The notes under the pieces: generated by a model
What the model was told of the DNA's origin: nothing
Seen by the model: the letters and a program-made list of their open reading frames with translations, nothing else
Databases searched by the model: none
Made by a program: the position numbers and the translations under genes
Shown: positions 24,682 through 34,198 of the stretch, piece by piece
Numbering within the stretch: the stretch's first letter is position 1
How the letters are laid out: each line of letters begins with the position of its first letter
Assembly: GCF_014850955.1 (NCBI RefSeq)
Contig: NZ_JACXSS010000001.1
Span: 3,162,001-3,226,000 of the forward strand
Source: Methylomonas albis
Lineage (GTDB): Bacteria; Pseudomonadota; Gammaproteobacteria; Methylococcales; Methylomonadaceae
Length of the DNA stretch: 64,000 bases
Direction: 5' to 3'

Positions 24682-27600
24682 TCAAGACACTGCAGTCGAA
24701 TCAACTACCCTCTGCCGCAAAAATACTTCGAACTGTTCGCTAGGCATGGGCTTGCCGAATAAATAGCCTTGAATCTCCTGGCAGCCCTGTTCACGCAGAA
24801 ACGCCTGTTGCTCTAAAGTTTCCACCCCTTCGGCTATGGTCCGCAAACCCAAGCTGTTGGCCAGACTGATCACGGCACTAACGATGGCTTTATCTTCCGA
24901 ATCGGTAGTGATATCGCGTACAAAGGATTGGTCTATCTTCAATTTGTATACTTTAAACTTCTTCAGATAACTCAAGGAAGAGTATCCGGTACCGAAATCG
25001 TCGATAGACATGCGCACGCCACGTTGATGTAAATTATTCATCACCGCAATCGCGGCTTCAGGGTTTTGCATCGATACCCCTTCGGTCAACTCCAACTCCA
25101 GATACTCCGGCGGCAGCCCTTCTTCCGCGAGTATGCGCGAGACTAACTCCGGCAGCGCCGGATGACCAAATTGAACCGCTGACAGATTAACCGCCATTGT
25201 CAATGGCCCCAAGCCTTGCTCCAACCAGGATTTAGCTTGCCGCACAGCGGTTTGTAATACCCACTCGCCTATCGGCAGAATCAGCCCGCTATCTTCGGCA
25301 ACCGGAATGAATTCGGCCGGCGAAACCATGCCAAACTCGGGATGCCGCCAACGCAGCAAGGCTTCCGCACCAATCACTTGCCCAGTATGTATGTCCGCTT
25401 GCGGCTGATAATAGACATGAAATTGCTCACGATCCAAAGCCTGCCTTAATGCATTGACCAATTGCAGATTGCGCTGAGCGCGGGCGTGCATTTCCGGCGT
25501 AAAAAAGCGATAACCGTGCCGACCAGCCGTTTTAACTCGGTACATCGCCACATCAGCGCTTTTAGACAGGCTTTCCAAGTCCTCCCCGTCGTTTGGATAC
25601 AACGCAATCCCAATCGATGCACTCATCGTCAAATCGTATTGCTCGATCCGATAAGGCTCGGCGATAGCATCCAGCAATTTTTGCGCGACATTGGCGGCAC
25701 CATCGGCATCGGTGCCGGGTAACAGAAAAATGAATTCATCGCCACCCAAGCGCGTCACGGTATCTTCATCACGCAGCACGGCACATAGCCGCTGGGCCAA
25801 TTCAACCAACATAGCGTCACCTACGCTGTGGCCCAGAGAGTCATTAATGTCTTTAAAATGATCGAGATCCAGAAACATCAACGCCAAATGGCCGTTGCTG
25901 CGCTTTGCCAAACTCAAGGCGTATTTAAGATGATCGTCCAACTGACTGCGATTTGGCAAACCGGTCAGCGGATCGTAATTTGCCAGGTAATAAATGTGTT
26001 CCTGAGCCTGTTTGCGCTCGATGGCCAGTGACACAAAATGCGCCACCATCTCCAGCAAACGCAGTGTATGTTCGTCAGGAACCGCGGGATGACGGTGATA
26101 GATGGCAAAAGTACCGAGGACTTTTTTACTGCCGGAAAAAATCGGTTCCGACCAACAGGCCGCCAAACCTGCTCGTTCCGCCAACGGCAGATAAGGCTGC
26201 CAGAAAGGATGATTGGCGATATTCTCAACAACGGTGCGCTGCCCGGTGTACGCCGCATTGCCGCACGACCCAAGCCCGGCGCCTATCTTTAAGCCATCAA
26301 TCGCTCGATTGTAGAAATCCGGAAGGCTGGGGGCGGCGCCTAGCCGTAAACGCTGTTCGTCATCCAAAAGCAAAACCGAACAAACACTGTCAGCAAGCAT
26401 GGTTTCAAGTTCTGTTACCACATCCTGCAAAATATCCGGCAACGGCACATTGCCATTCAGACGTTCAAGCATGAACACCCGAAAACTTTCCATTTGCCGG
26501 GTTTGGAAGCGCTCGATCTCGCGCTGAAAACCATTCAGGGCATGATCGATGTCCATAGCCATTTCCATCAGTAAATTGCGCGCGGCATCGTCAAACGCAT
26601 TGACGGCGTCCGCATACAACATAAACGCGCCAATAGCTCTACCTTGCAGATGCAATGGCAAGGCTGCGGATGCATTCCACGCAAATTTTGCGCCACGCTC
26701 ATGCCATACTGTTGTGGCAAAATCATGCTGAAAATCTTGACACCAAAAAGGACTATCTTCGCGTACCGCTGTGCCGGTTGGTCCGCGTCCGGTCGGCAAA
26801 CTCTCATCTATCGATATTTCAATTCCAGCCAGATATTCAGTACCGCTGCCGTAAGATGCTACCGGTTTAATCAATTTGCTGGTTTCATCCAACATACCGA
26901 TCCACGCCATCTTCATCCCGCCAAAGGTCACCGCATCGCGGCAGATTTGCGGAAATAATTCGGCTTCGCTAGTGCAACGCACAATAGCCTGATTGCATTG
27001 GCTTAGCGCCGCGTACAACTGAGTCAGCCGCTGATTTTTCGCTTCCGTCTCCCGGCGTTCAGCATCGATGCGAGCCAGATTTAACTGAGTTTCAGACAGC
27101 CAGGCCACCACGCTGTTTTGCGCTCCATCAATATTTGGGACTGTGCCGGAAAAGTCACCCTTGCCTAACCGAACTATCCGCGAGTGCAATTCATCCACCG
27201 ATACGCCCAAGGTGGCGTGCAGAGTGCGGTGAACTCGCCAAAGCATCAGCATCGACACGATCCCGAGAAACACAAACACGCAACGCATCCAAAATGCGGC
27301 GGATTCCTTGGCACTCACCGCCTGCAGCGTGCGGCTATCCATCAGTCGGTAGGCCTCTCCGATTGACCTCATGATATTAGCTTTAGCCTGATGATAGGCC
27401 TTATCGTGCAGCAATAGGCTCGCTTGATTGCGTTTGATCTCGATATCAGCATTATTTGCTTCGACCACAGCCATAGCCGCGCGCTCGGTAACGGTTAGCG
27501 TATCGGAATTGGCACTCGCCTCCACCATCTTAGCCAATTCCGGCTCAGCAAATCCGGCTTGACGTATAAGCTCTAGTAAGGCGATGGTATGGCCGCTGGA

Positions 27601-27945
27601 AGGGTGTACTGCTCTGGCGTCGGCTATCGCCAAATCCCAATAGACGTCGTGATAATTCAAAGGTCGCGGCTGCTTACCCTCGCGTATTTCGATAATGTCT
27701 TGAAAGTATTGTTTGTAGATTGGCTCACCGGTGGCGACATAACTACGTGCCATTTGCGTTAGATAGTCGGAGGACTGCCGTAATTCGTCCATCAATACAT
27801 ACGATTGCAGGCGCAATTCGTTGGCGCGGTCTATCTGCTTTTCCGAGCGGACGTATATTGCAAACACGACAACGAATATCGCAAACGTGGCCGCGGTAAG
27901 CCACACGCTTCGAGAGAAACGAGAAAAATTATGCGGACGATTCAT
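24682..27945 (-). CDS. Membrane-bound GAF-GAF-GGDEF-EAL cyclic-di-GMP enzyme
   Basis: A 1087-residue signalling protein. Order: transmembrane helix (SVWLTAATFAIFVVVFAIYV), a helical periplasmic sensor of about 180 residues, second helix (CVFVFLGIVSMLMLWRV), HAMP-like linker (VRLGKGDFSG), two GAF domains (about 335-480 and 510-650), GGDEF and EAL. The cyclase site RLGGDEFIF is intact, and so are EAL-domain residues GAEALLRW, ELELTEG, DDFGTGYSS and KIDQSFV, so both synthesis and breakdown of c-di-GMP are possible. I take ATG 27945 (GGAAG upstream) over ATG 27981. It is a single gene; 27982-28290 upstream is mostly non-coding. Confidence 0.9.
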   Translation of the reverse strand: MNRPHNFSRFSRSVWLTAATFAIFVVVFAIYVRSEKQIDRANELRLQSYVLMDELRQSSDYLTQMARSYVATGEPIYKQYFQDIIEIREGKQPRPLNYHDVYWDLAIADARAVHPSSGHTIALLELIRQAGFAEPELAKMVEASANSDTLTVTERAAMAVVEANNADIEIKRNQASLLLHDKAYHQAKANIMRSIGEAYRLMDSRTLQAVSAKESAAFWMRCVFVFLGIVSMLMLWRVHRTLHATLGVSVDELHSRIVRLGKGDFSGTVPNIDGAQNSVVAWLSETQLNLARIDAERRETEAKNQRLTQLYAALSQCNQAIVRCTSEAELFPQICRDAVTFGGMKMAWIGMLDETSKLIKPVASYGSGTEYLAGIEISIDESLPTGRGPTGTAVREDSPFWCQDFQHDFATTVWHERGAKFAWNASAALPLHLQGRAIGAFMLYADAVNAFDDAARNLLMEMAMDIDHALNGFQREIERFQTRQMESFRVFMLERLNGNVPLPDILQDVVTELETMLADSVCSVLLLDDEQRLRLGAAPSLPDFYNRAIDGLKIGAGLGSCGNAAYTGQRTVVENIANHPFWQPYLPLAERAGLAACWSEPIFSGSKKVLGTFAIYHRHPAVPDEHTLRLLEMVAHFVSLAIERKQAQEHIYYLANYDPLTGLPNRSQLDDHLKYALSLAKRSNGHLALMFLDLDHFKDINDSLGHSVGDAMLVELAQRLCAVLRDEDTVTRLGGDEFIFLLPGTDADGAANVAQKLLDAIAEPYRIEQYDLTMSASIGIALYPNDGEDLESLSKSADVAMYRVKTAGRHGYRFFTPEMHARAQRNLQLVNALRQALDREQFHVYYQPQADIHTGQVIGAEALLRWRHPEFGMVSPAEFIPVAEDSGLILPIGEWVLQTAVRQAKSWLEQGLGPLTMAVNLSAVQFGHPALPELVSRILAEEGLPPEYLELELTEGVSMQNPEAAIAVMNNLHQRGVRMSIDDFGTGYSSLSYLKKFKVYKLKIDQSFVRDITTDSEDKAIVSAVISLANSLGLRTIAEGVETLEQQAFLREQGCQEIQGYLFGKPMPSEQFEVFLRQRVVDSTAVS

Positions 27946-28021
27946 TGCGCGTCTTCCATAGTTCGGCGCCAATATGGACATCAGTCTTTCAAAAATACTG
28001 ACATGACCGGATAGAAACCGG

Positions 28022-28240
28022 ATGTTTTATAAGCAAATATTCTACACCCAATGCTGGGCGCTAACCTTAAGAGTATCCCGCAAGGAACCGAATAAAAGCC
28101 CTCTTGCAGGGATACAGGCAATCGTCTTGGCCCCATTCCTAATCGGCATTGTGCTAATTGCTTTTCAAGGAATACTCATGCTGATAGTTAACAATACCAC
28201 CCAGGCCTTCGTTGCAACACCGTATGTTTTGCTTTATTAG
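28022..28240 (+). CDS. Possible small membrane protein (weak)
   Basis: A 72-codon frame whose second half is hydrophobic (IQAIVLAPFLIGIVLIAFQGILMLIV). The first half is not convincing and there is no ribosome site, though composition is ordinary. It fills part of the 308-bp gap between the GGDEF-EAL gene and the peroxiredoxin gene. If it is not real, that gap holds nothing else I can identify apart from promoter sequence. Confidence 0.25.
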   Translation: MFYKQIFYTQCWALTLRVSRKEPNKSPLAGIQAIVLAPFLIGIVLIAFQGILMLIVNNTTQAFVATPYVLLY

Positions 28241-28290
28241 AAACCTATAGGCTTGCCATCATGTAAATTTTTATCTAACGGGGACTCTCA

Positions 28291-28836
28291 ATGCAAAAAA
28301 CCGATTCGACTTTCAAACGCTTACTCTTTATTCTATTGACTTGCTCTGCATTTACCTTGCCGGCCTACGCCGATAATCTGCAGCCCGGCCAACCGGCACC
28401 GCTATTTCAATTGCCATCTCAGGACGGCAGCAAAATAAGTTTAGCCGCTCGGCAAGGAAAGGGGTGGACAGTGTTGTATTTTTATCCCAAAGCCGGGACG
28501 CCGGGATGTACCACCCAGGCCTGCGCTTTTCGCGATGCCATCAAACTGATCCGCGATCAAAATGCCGAGATTTACGGGATTAGCACTGACGAGGTTAAGG
28601 ATCTACAGGCCTTTCATCAGCAGCATAAGCTCACATTCTCACTGTTATCCGATCAGGATGCTAAGGTCAGTGAAGCCTATGGCGTAAAAATGCCGATATT
28701 GAACATGGCGAAACGCTGGACCTTTATCGTCGACCCCAACTTAACGATACGCCGTATCGATGACGACGTTGACCCTGCATTGGATGCCAAACGCGTAGCG
28801 GAAATGCTGAAACAATTGCAGGCCGACACCAACTGA
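28291..28836 (+). CDS. Exported thioredoxin-dependent peroxiredoxin (Bcp/PrxQ type)
   Basis: A 181-residue peroxiredoxin. A signal peptide (RLLFILLTCSAFTLPAYA) directs it to the periplasm, which is unusual for this family. The PxxxTxxC motif is PKAGTPGC, giving peroxidatic Cys73, with a resolving Cys78 five residues later (CTTQAC), the PrxQ arrangement. It would reduce hydrogen peroxide and organic hydroperoxides. GGGGA precedes the ATG. It is monocistronic, followed by a fold-back element. Confidence 0.9.
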   Translation: MQKTDSTFKRLLFILLTCSAFTLPAYADNLQPGQPAPLFQLPSQDGSKISLAARQGKGWTVLYFYPKAGTPGCTTQACAFRDAIKLIRDQNAEIYGISTDEVKDLQAFHQQHKLTFSLLSDQDAKVSEAYGVKMPILNMAKRWTFIVDPNLTIRRIDDDVDPALDAKRVAEMLKQLQADTN

Positions 28837-28853
28837 CGCTATTTTGAGTGTGT

Positions 28854-29032
28854 CTTAATTGTACTTTGTCAGATTACAAAAAAGGTTCGTCATACCCGCA
28901 GGGAAGCGGGGAAGCGGGTACCCAGTGCCATGGATGGTAAGCTTCGATCCGTCCATGGCGTCCGGATTTCGGCAATCCCTGCCGAAACGACGGACTTAGA
29001 GAGGTAGTTCGAGTAATCTGACTAGAATTAAG
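28854..29032. repeat. MITE-like fold-back element with terminal inverted repeats
   Basis: A 179-bp element. The left end (28854-28877, starting CTTAATTGTACT and ending GTCAGATTAC) is the inverted match of the right end at 29013-29032 (GTAATCTGACTAGAATTAAG). The interior is also self-complementary: ACCCGCAGGGA near the left pairs with TCCCTGCCGAAACGA near the right, and CCATGGATGG with CCGTCCATGG. No open frame is present. It separates the peroxiredoxin and corA genes and may act as a bidirectional terminator. Confidence 0.7.
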
Positions 29033-29077
29033 GCACCCGATCACAACAACTAAAGGTCGGGAATCACAGCCCGCAGC

Positions 29078-30067
29078 TTACAACCACCCGGCCCGCTTTA
29101 GACGCAAATACAGCGCCAAGCTGCACAGCGCTACGCCACCAACAACTAAGGGATAGCTATAGGGCCAATCCAGCTCCGGCATATGCCGGAAATTCATGCC
29201 ATACCAGCTGAAGACCATGGTGGGTATCGCCAGAATCGCCCCCCAGCCGGCCAGGCGTTTGACCACCTCGTTTTGCCGCACCGTCTCGAAGGTCAGATGC
29301 ACCTGCATCGCCGCCAGCAACATTTCGCGCATGCCATGAATGGCCTGGTCGACGCGTTTAATGTGGTCGGAAATATCACGAAAATACACCCTAACCTCTT
29401 TGTGAATCAATCCGTTATGAAAACGCATCAACTCGTTGCAAATATCGATCACCGGATTGATCGCGCCTTCCAGCAACAATAGCTCACGCTTTAACTCATA
29501 CAGGTCTTCCATGGTTTGCCGACTGGGCCGATATTGAAAAATCGCCGATTCCAGCACATCGAAGCGGTCTTGCAGGCCGGCAATCGCCACCATGTAATTA
29601 TCGACAATAAAATCCATAATCGAATACAAGGCAAAGCCCGGCCCTTTGCTTAATTGGTGCGGCATGGCCTGGCAACGCTCGCGCACCTTGCTTAGACTCT
29701 GCGACGCGCCATGACGCACGGTCACCAAAAAACGCGGCCCCATAAAAATGTGAGTCTCACCAAACTCGACGTTTTTACCAGGCAATTCCGCGGTATGCAG
29801 CACGATAAACAAGGAATCGCCGTACTCCTCGATCTTCGGCCTTTGATGCGCCGCGCAAGCATCTTCGATGGCCAGATCGTGCAAACCAAATTCCTGCTGA
29901 ATTTTTCGCAATATCTCGGCATCAGCCTCACGCAAGCCCAACCAAATAAAGGTGTCGTCCTTAAGTAGCACCTCGCTGATGTCTTCGATGGTGACATCGC
30001 CTATGCCCATGCCTTTTTGATAGGCCACGCAGCGCATCACCATGTTTTTATCGATTACTTCAGTCAA
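29078..30067 (-). CDS. corA: CorA-type magnesium/cobalt channel
   Basis: A 329-residue CorA. A large cytoplasmic N-terminal domain (DDTFIWLGLREADAEILRKI) leads into two C-terminal helices. The selectivity signature YGMNF follows the first helix (WGAILAIPTMVFSW), then MPELDWPYSYP and a second helix (LVVGGVALCSLALYLRL). The start is a TTG at 30067 with GGGGGAG just upstream; the first ATG is eight codons later. It mediates uptake of Mg2+ or related divalent ions. Confidence 0.93.
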   Translation of the reverse strand: MTEVIDKNMVMRCVAYQKGMGIGDVTIEDISEVLLKDDTFIWLGLREADAEILRKIQQEFGLHDLAIEDACAAHQRPKIEEYGDSLFIVLHTAELPGKNVEFGETHIFMGPRFLVTVRHGASQSLSKVRERCQAMPHQLSKGPGFALYSIMDFIVDNYMVAIAGLQDRFDVLESAIFQYRPSRQTMEDLYELKRELLLLEGAINPVIDICNELMRFHNGLIHKEVRVYFRDISDHIKRVDQAIHGMREMLLAAMQVHLTFETVRQNEVVKRLAGWGAILAIPTMVFSWYGMNFRHMPELDWPYSYPLVVGGVALCSLALYLRLKRAGWL

Positions 30068-30079
30068 AAATCTCCCCCT

Positions 30080-31285
30080 TTATTTGGAAATAGTAATTTC
30101 CGGCGCACCCTTCCGCGCCAGATCGGTCATGGTCATTTGAAAAATCTGACATAACAATCTAAAACCTTCCCGATTCCATTGATAGCCGGTTTCCGGCCGC
30201 AACGCATAATAATTGTCTCCGAAACGCACGCTAATTTCAGTTGACGGAGGCTCGTCTTCGCTGACCAGCAAAGCCATGGTTTGCACCGGATTCTCGCTTA
30301 CCGAAGGCGTCAGAGGATGCTTATCGACAGGATATTCCGGATCATCGTTTATTGTTTGTCCGATAAAATTCAACACATTGTGAAAGCTGCGCAAGCGAAA
30401 CACACCATGTAGCGGCCACTCGCCGCCAGGATATCCGGCGCGAATATCGACGCTGACATCGTTTTCCGCGCCTTGATCGGCTTCTTCATGCAAACGCAAA
30501 CGCTCGTCGTTGCTCAAGGTTGCGGGATCGAAATTAGTCAATAATATCCGTCCGGTCACCCGTTTAGTTAAGATCACTTTTTTTTGGTCGGCACTGAACT
30601 CAACCTTATAGTCTTTTTGCAAGACCGCCAACTGCTCGGCGTTTAGCGACTCGGCCGGCAGATTCCAGCTTCGACTGAATACCAACGGTTCCACAAACAG
30701 CTTATGACTGTCCTGGATAGCCGACAAATGCAACACGGCTTGCCGGAATAGCCGATAACCGTCGCCATCCGTCGGTTTATTCAAATACACGCCGCCCTGC
30801 TTGCCGCCGTTTAGACGCAGCTCGCCGGCAAGCAGACGTAATACCAAATCCACATCCACGCCTTGGCGTAACAACATGGTCAGCTTGTTTTCCTGAAACG
30901 GTGTCAACAAGCGCCGGGTAAATTCCTCGCCTTCGATGGGCACAATGCTGATAGTCGGATTTTCCGACATCGTGCCACCGAATATCGGCGTCATTACCGA
31001 ACCGACTTCGCCGGTGAAAGCGGGCGTGGCACCGGCATTGAATTGAAAATTAAACGTGGCGGCGATGTTCGAAACGCCGGTGAAATGCATCGGTTGGTGC
31101 TGGTGGGCACGACCGATATTCAGCAGCAACTGTTTCGACAAAATATCGGTGGTAACCTTGTCGTACTCGATCACCGCCCTATCCAGCGCCAGCGGCGAAA
31201 AACAGCCCTGCAGACCGCATAAAATCGGCATTGCCAAGCACCTGACGGCGAACGACGCGAGAGAAACTTGGCGATTAACGCTCAT
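30080..31285 (-). CDS. Hypothetical lipoprotein, 401 aa
   Basis: A 401-residue protein with a lipoprotein signal ending in a lipobox (CGLQGC, Cys28). The mature part is mixed alpha/beta without a motif I recognise; notable segments are FNFQFNAGATPAFTGEVGSVMTP (split at 75-97) and EISVRFGDNYYALRP. The absence of Asp after the cysteine favours outer-membrane localisation. The stop is 12 bp before the corA start on the same strand, so the pair may be co-transcribed. Function is unknown. Confidence 0.75.
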   Translation of the reverse strand: MSVNRQVSLASFAVRCLAMPILCGLQGCFSPLALDRAVIEYDKVTTDILSKQLLLNIGRAHQHQPMHFTGVSNIAATFNFQFNAGATPAFTGEVGSVMTPIFGGTMSENPTISIVPIEGEEFTRRLLTPFQENKLTMLLRQGVDVDLVLRLLAGELRLNGGKQGGVYLNKPTDGDGYRLFRQAVLHLSAIQDSHKLFVEPLVFSRSWNLPAESLNAEQLAVLQKDYKVEFSADQKKVILTKRVTGRILLTNFDPATLSNDERLRLHEEADQGAENDVSVDIRAGYPGGEWPLHGVFRLRSFHNVLNFIGQTINDDPEYPVDKHPLTPSVSENPVQTMALLVSEDEPPSTEISVRFGDNYYALRPETGYQWNREGFRLLCQIFQMTMTDLARKGAPEITISK

Positions 31286-31490
31286 CTACTTGCTATCCAA
31301 ATGAATAAAATGTGAGAAGTTTGCCTGCTAAGCGCCCTAAAACACAAGCACGATCATGAATAGGCTGCGCTACATACCGGAAATAAGCCGATTCGTTCTA
31401 AACTACCCTACTTGACTCGCTTATCGGATTACGGCCACGAAAATTCACCATTTAACCCCCGAAGACGCCCTGGAGAGTTTAGGTTCCAGC

Positions 31491-34145
31491 ATGGATGGCC
31501 TGGCGGACGTAGCCATAGAAGGCCGTTTGCACGAGTTTGGCTTCAACCGTATCGAAGAAAGCAAAAAGACCTCCGCGCTACTGGCGTTTGCGCGAGAGTT
31601 CCTGCACTTTTTTGCCTTGATTTTATGGCTGGCGGCGGGGCTGGCATTTTTCGCCGAGTCTCAGCAACCCGGCGAAGGCATGGCGACCTTGGGCTACGCA
31701 GTATTGGGCGTGATTGCGATCAACGGCTGCTTCTCGTTCTGGCAGCGCCATCAAGCTGAACAAGCGATTGCCGCCTTACAAAAGCTGCTGCCTCATCAAG
31801 TCAAAGTTATTCGCGACCAGGAACTGAGCCTGGTGTTTGCCGACGAATTAGTACCGGGCGACCTGCTGGTTCTGGAGGAAGGCGACAATGTACCGGCCGA
31901 TTGCCGGCTGCTGGAAGCTTTTAGCTTACGGGTGAATAACGCCACCATCACCGGCGAATCACTCCCTAAAGGCCGCGACGCGCAAACCTCGGATGTCGAG
32001 GACATCACGCAAAGCCGCAATATCCTGCTGGCCGGCACATCGGTGGTATCCGGCGAAGGCAAGGCACTGGTATTCGCCACCGGCATGCATACCGAGTTCG
32101 GTAAGATTGCCCATACCTTGAAAACTACGGTCAAAGGCCAGTCGCCACTGCAATTGCAAATCAGCCGGCTCAGCCGCTTCGTGGCTTTGTTGGCCCTGCT
32201 GTTGGGCGTGGTGTTTTTCTTTATTGGCCAATTCATCGGTCTGACGTTTTGGGAAAACTTTATGTTCGCGATCGGCATCATCGTTGCCAACGTCCCGGAA
32301 GGTTTACTACCCACTGTGACGCTGTCGCTGGCGATGGCGACCCAGCGCATGGCCAAGCGCAATGCGCTGATCCGCAATCTGCCCTCGGTGGAAACGCTGG
32401 GCTCGACCACGGTGATTTGCACCGACAAAACCGGTACGCTGACCCAGAATCGAATGGCCGTTAAACAACTGTTCATCGACAACCGTTATTGGCAACCCGA
32501 ACGCTTGGGCAGCGACAGCCTGCAACATCACGCCGCCTTTCTGGCCAACGCGGCTTTGTGCCATAACTTGAAACGCGTAGAAGGCAAGGATTTACTCGGC
32601 GATCCGATGGAAGTCGCGCTGGTGGCGATGGCGCATACGCAAGGCATGCGAGTCGATTATCCCAAGATAGGCGAAATCCCGTTCGATACCGACCGCAAAC
32701 GCATGTCGACCATCCACAACACCCCGGCCGGCAAATTACTGTTTTGCAAGGGCGCGTTGGAAATGGTGTTGCCTTTGTGCAAGCAGATTGCTATCGACGA
32801 CCAGATAGAGCCGCTCGACGAGGCCCTGAGACAACAACTGCTGAAAGCGCTGCAAACCATGGCCGACCAAGGTTTACGCGTATTGGCGTTTGCCTATCGC
32901 CCCCTGGCCGAACCCGTCGATAAAAACCCGGAACAGGCGCTGATTTTCAGCGGTCTGGTGGGCCTGGAAGATCCGCCACGTCCCGAAGTCGCCGACGCCA
33001 TCGCCCAGTGCCACCTGGCCGGTATCAAAGTCATCATGATCACCGGCGACCACCCGCATACTGCCGTGGCGATTGCCAGACAAATTAGTTTGGTCAAGTC
33101 CGACAATCCCAGGGTGATTGCCGGCGACAAGCTAAAAAAACTCACGTCCAGCCAATTGCAGGTGGCGCTGGATGCACCGGAGATCATTTTCGCCAGGGTC
33201 GGCGCCGACCAAAAAATGCATATCGTCGAGGCCTTGCAACGTAAGAAACACGTGGTGGCGGTGACCGGCGACGGCGTCAACGATGCCCCGGCCCTGAAAA
33301 AAGCCGACATTGGCATCGCGATGGGCAAGGCCGGCACCGACGTCGCCAAGGAAGCGGCCGACATGATTTTGCTGGACGACAATTTTGCCAGCATCGTCGC
33401 CGCCATCGAGGAAGGCCGGGCGGTGTTCGATAACATCCGCAAGTTCCTGACCTACATCCTCAGCTCCAATATTCCGGAACTGATTCCCTACCTGGCCTTC
33501 GTGCTATTCAAAATTCCGCTGCCGCTGACCATCATCCAGATTCTGGCGGTGGATTTGGGTACCGACATGTTGCCGGCACTGGGCCTGGGCGTGGAAAAAC
33601 CGGACGCGTCAGTGATGAGTAAACCACCGCGCTCGCACAAGGAAACCTTGATCGACTGGCGCTTGCTGGCCAGGGCGTACGGTTTTCTCGGCCTGCTGGA
33701 AGCCGTTGCGGCGATGGCGTTATTTTTCTTCGTGTTGGAACGCGGCGGCTGGGACTATGGCGAGATATTACGTAGCCATCATCCACTGTACCTGCAGGCC
33801 ACCACCGCCTGCTTGAGCGCGATCATCATGATGCAGATCGCCAATGTATTTATCTGCAAACAACCTCAGCGCGGCCTTTTCTCGACTCTTTTACTGGATA
33901 ACAAACTGATCCTGTCCGGCATCCTGCTGGAAATTGCCTTGCTTCTGGCGATTGTCTACACACCGTGGGGCAACGCGCTATTCGGCACCGCGCCAATAGA
34001 CTCAGGTGTTTGGCTGTTTACCTTGCCGTTCGTGATCGGTATGTTGCTGCTGGAGGAATTTAGAAAATGGCTGGTGCGGCGCTTTGCATTATTTCCGCTC
34101 ACCATCAAACCGGTCAAATTGAGAAAGCCGTCAGGCAGCCGCTAG
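31491..34145 (+). CDS. P2-type cation-transporting ATPase
   Basis: An 884-residue (or slightly longer) pump. Motifs: TGES (about 153), phosphorylation site CTDKTGTLTQN (Asp near 310), and hinge TGDGVNDAPALKKADIGIAMG near 593. The M4 segment IIVANVPEGLLPTVTLSLA followed by LPSVETLGST matches the P2C/Na-K-ATPase-like branch more than Ca-ATPases (which have VAAIPEGLP). The transported ion is not known. Conserved N-terminal sequence (HHLTPEDALESLGSS) is readable in frame before the ATG at 31491, back to a stop at 31413, but with no ATG, GTG or TTG there. Either the start is a rare ATT (31428 or 31443) or the ATG at 31491 is used. Confidence 0.9.
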   Translation: MDGLADVAIEGRLHEFGFNRIEESKKTSALLAFAREFLHFFALILWLAAGLAFFAESQQPGEGMATLGYAVLGVIAINGCFSFWQRHQAEQAIAALQKLLPHQVKVIRDQELSLVFADELVPGDLLVLEEGDNVPADCRLLEAFSLRVNNATITGESLPKGRDAQTSDVEDITQSRNILLAGTSVVSGEGKALVFATGMHTEFGKIAHTLKTTVKGQSPLQLQISRLSRFVALLALLLGVVFFFIGQFIGLTFWENFMFAIGIIVANVPEGLLPTVTLSLAMATQRMAKRNALIRNLPSVETLGSTTVICTDKTGTLTQNRMAVKQLFIDNRYWQPERLGSDSLQHHAAFLANAALCHNLKRVEGKDLLGDPMEVALVAMAHTQGMRVDYPKIGEIPFDTDRKRMSTIHNTPAGKLLFCKGALEMVLPLCKQIAIDDQIEPLDEALRQQLLKALQTMADQGLRVLAFAYRPLAEPVDKNPEQALIFSGLVGLEDPPRPEVADAIAQCHLAGIKVIMITGDHPHTAVAIARQISLVKSDNPRVIAGDKLKKLTSSQLQVALDAPEIIFARVGADQKMHIVEALQRKKHVVAVTGDGVNDAPALKKADIGIAMGKAGTDVAKEAADMILLDDNFASIVAAIEEGRAVFDNIRKFLTYILSSNIPELIPYLAFVLFKIPLPLTIIQILAVDLGTDMLPALGLGVEKPDASVMSKPPRSHKETLIDWRLLARAYGFLGLLEAVAAMALFFFVLERGGWDYGEILRSHHPLYLQATTACLSAIIMMQIANVFICKQPQRGLFSTLLLDNKLILSGILLEIALLLAIVYTPWGNALFGTAPIDSGVWLFTLPFVIGMLLLEEFRKWLVRRFALFPLTIKPVKLRKPSGSR

Positions 34146-34156
34146 AGTAAAAGCTT

Positions 34157-34183
34157 AAAGGCCGGTGAATCACCGGCCTTTTT
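34157..34183. terminator. Bidirectional terminator between ATPase and flagellin genes
   Basis: Hairpin GGCCGGTG-AAT-CACCGGCC (34160-34178) flanked by an A-run on the left and TTTTT on the right. It lies 12 bp after the ATPase stop and just after the convergent flagellin stop, so it can terminate both. Confidence 0.9.
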
Positions 34184-34198
34184 ACTGCAAAGCCTTTG

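Noticed and set aside
31796-32482. 228-codon minus-strand gene
   Set aside because: It lies entirely opposite the P-type ATPase, whose motifs are unambiguous.
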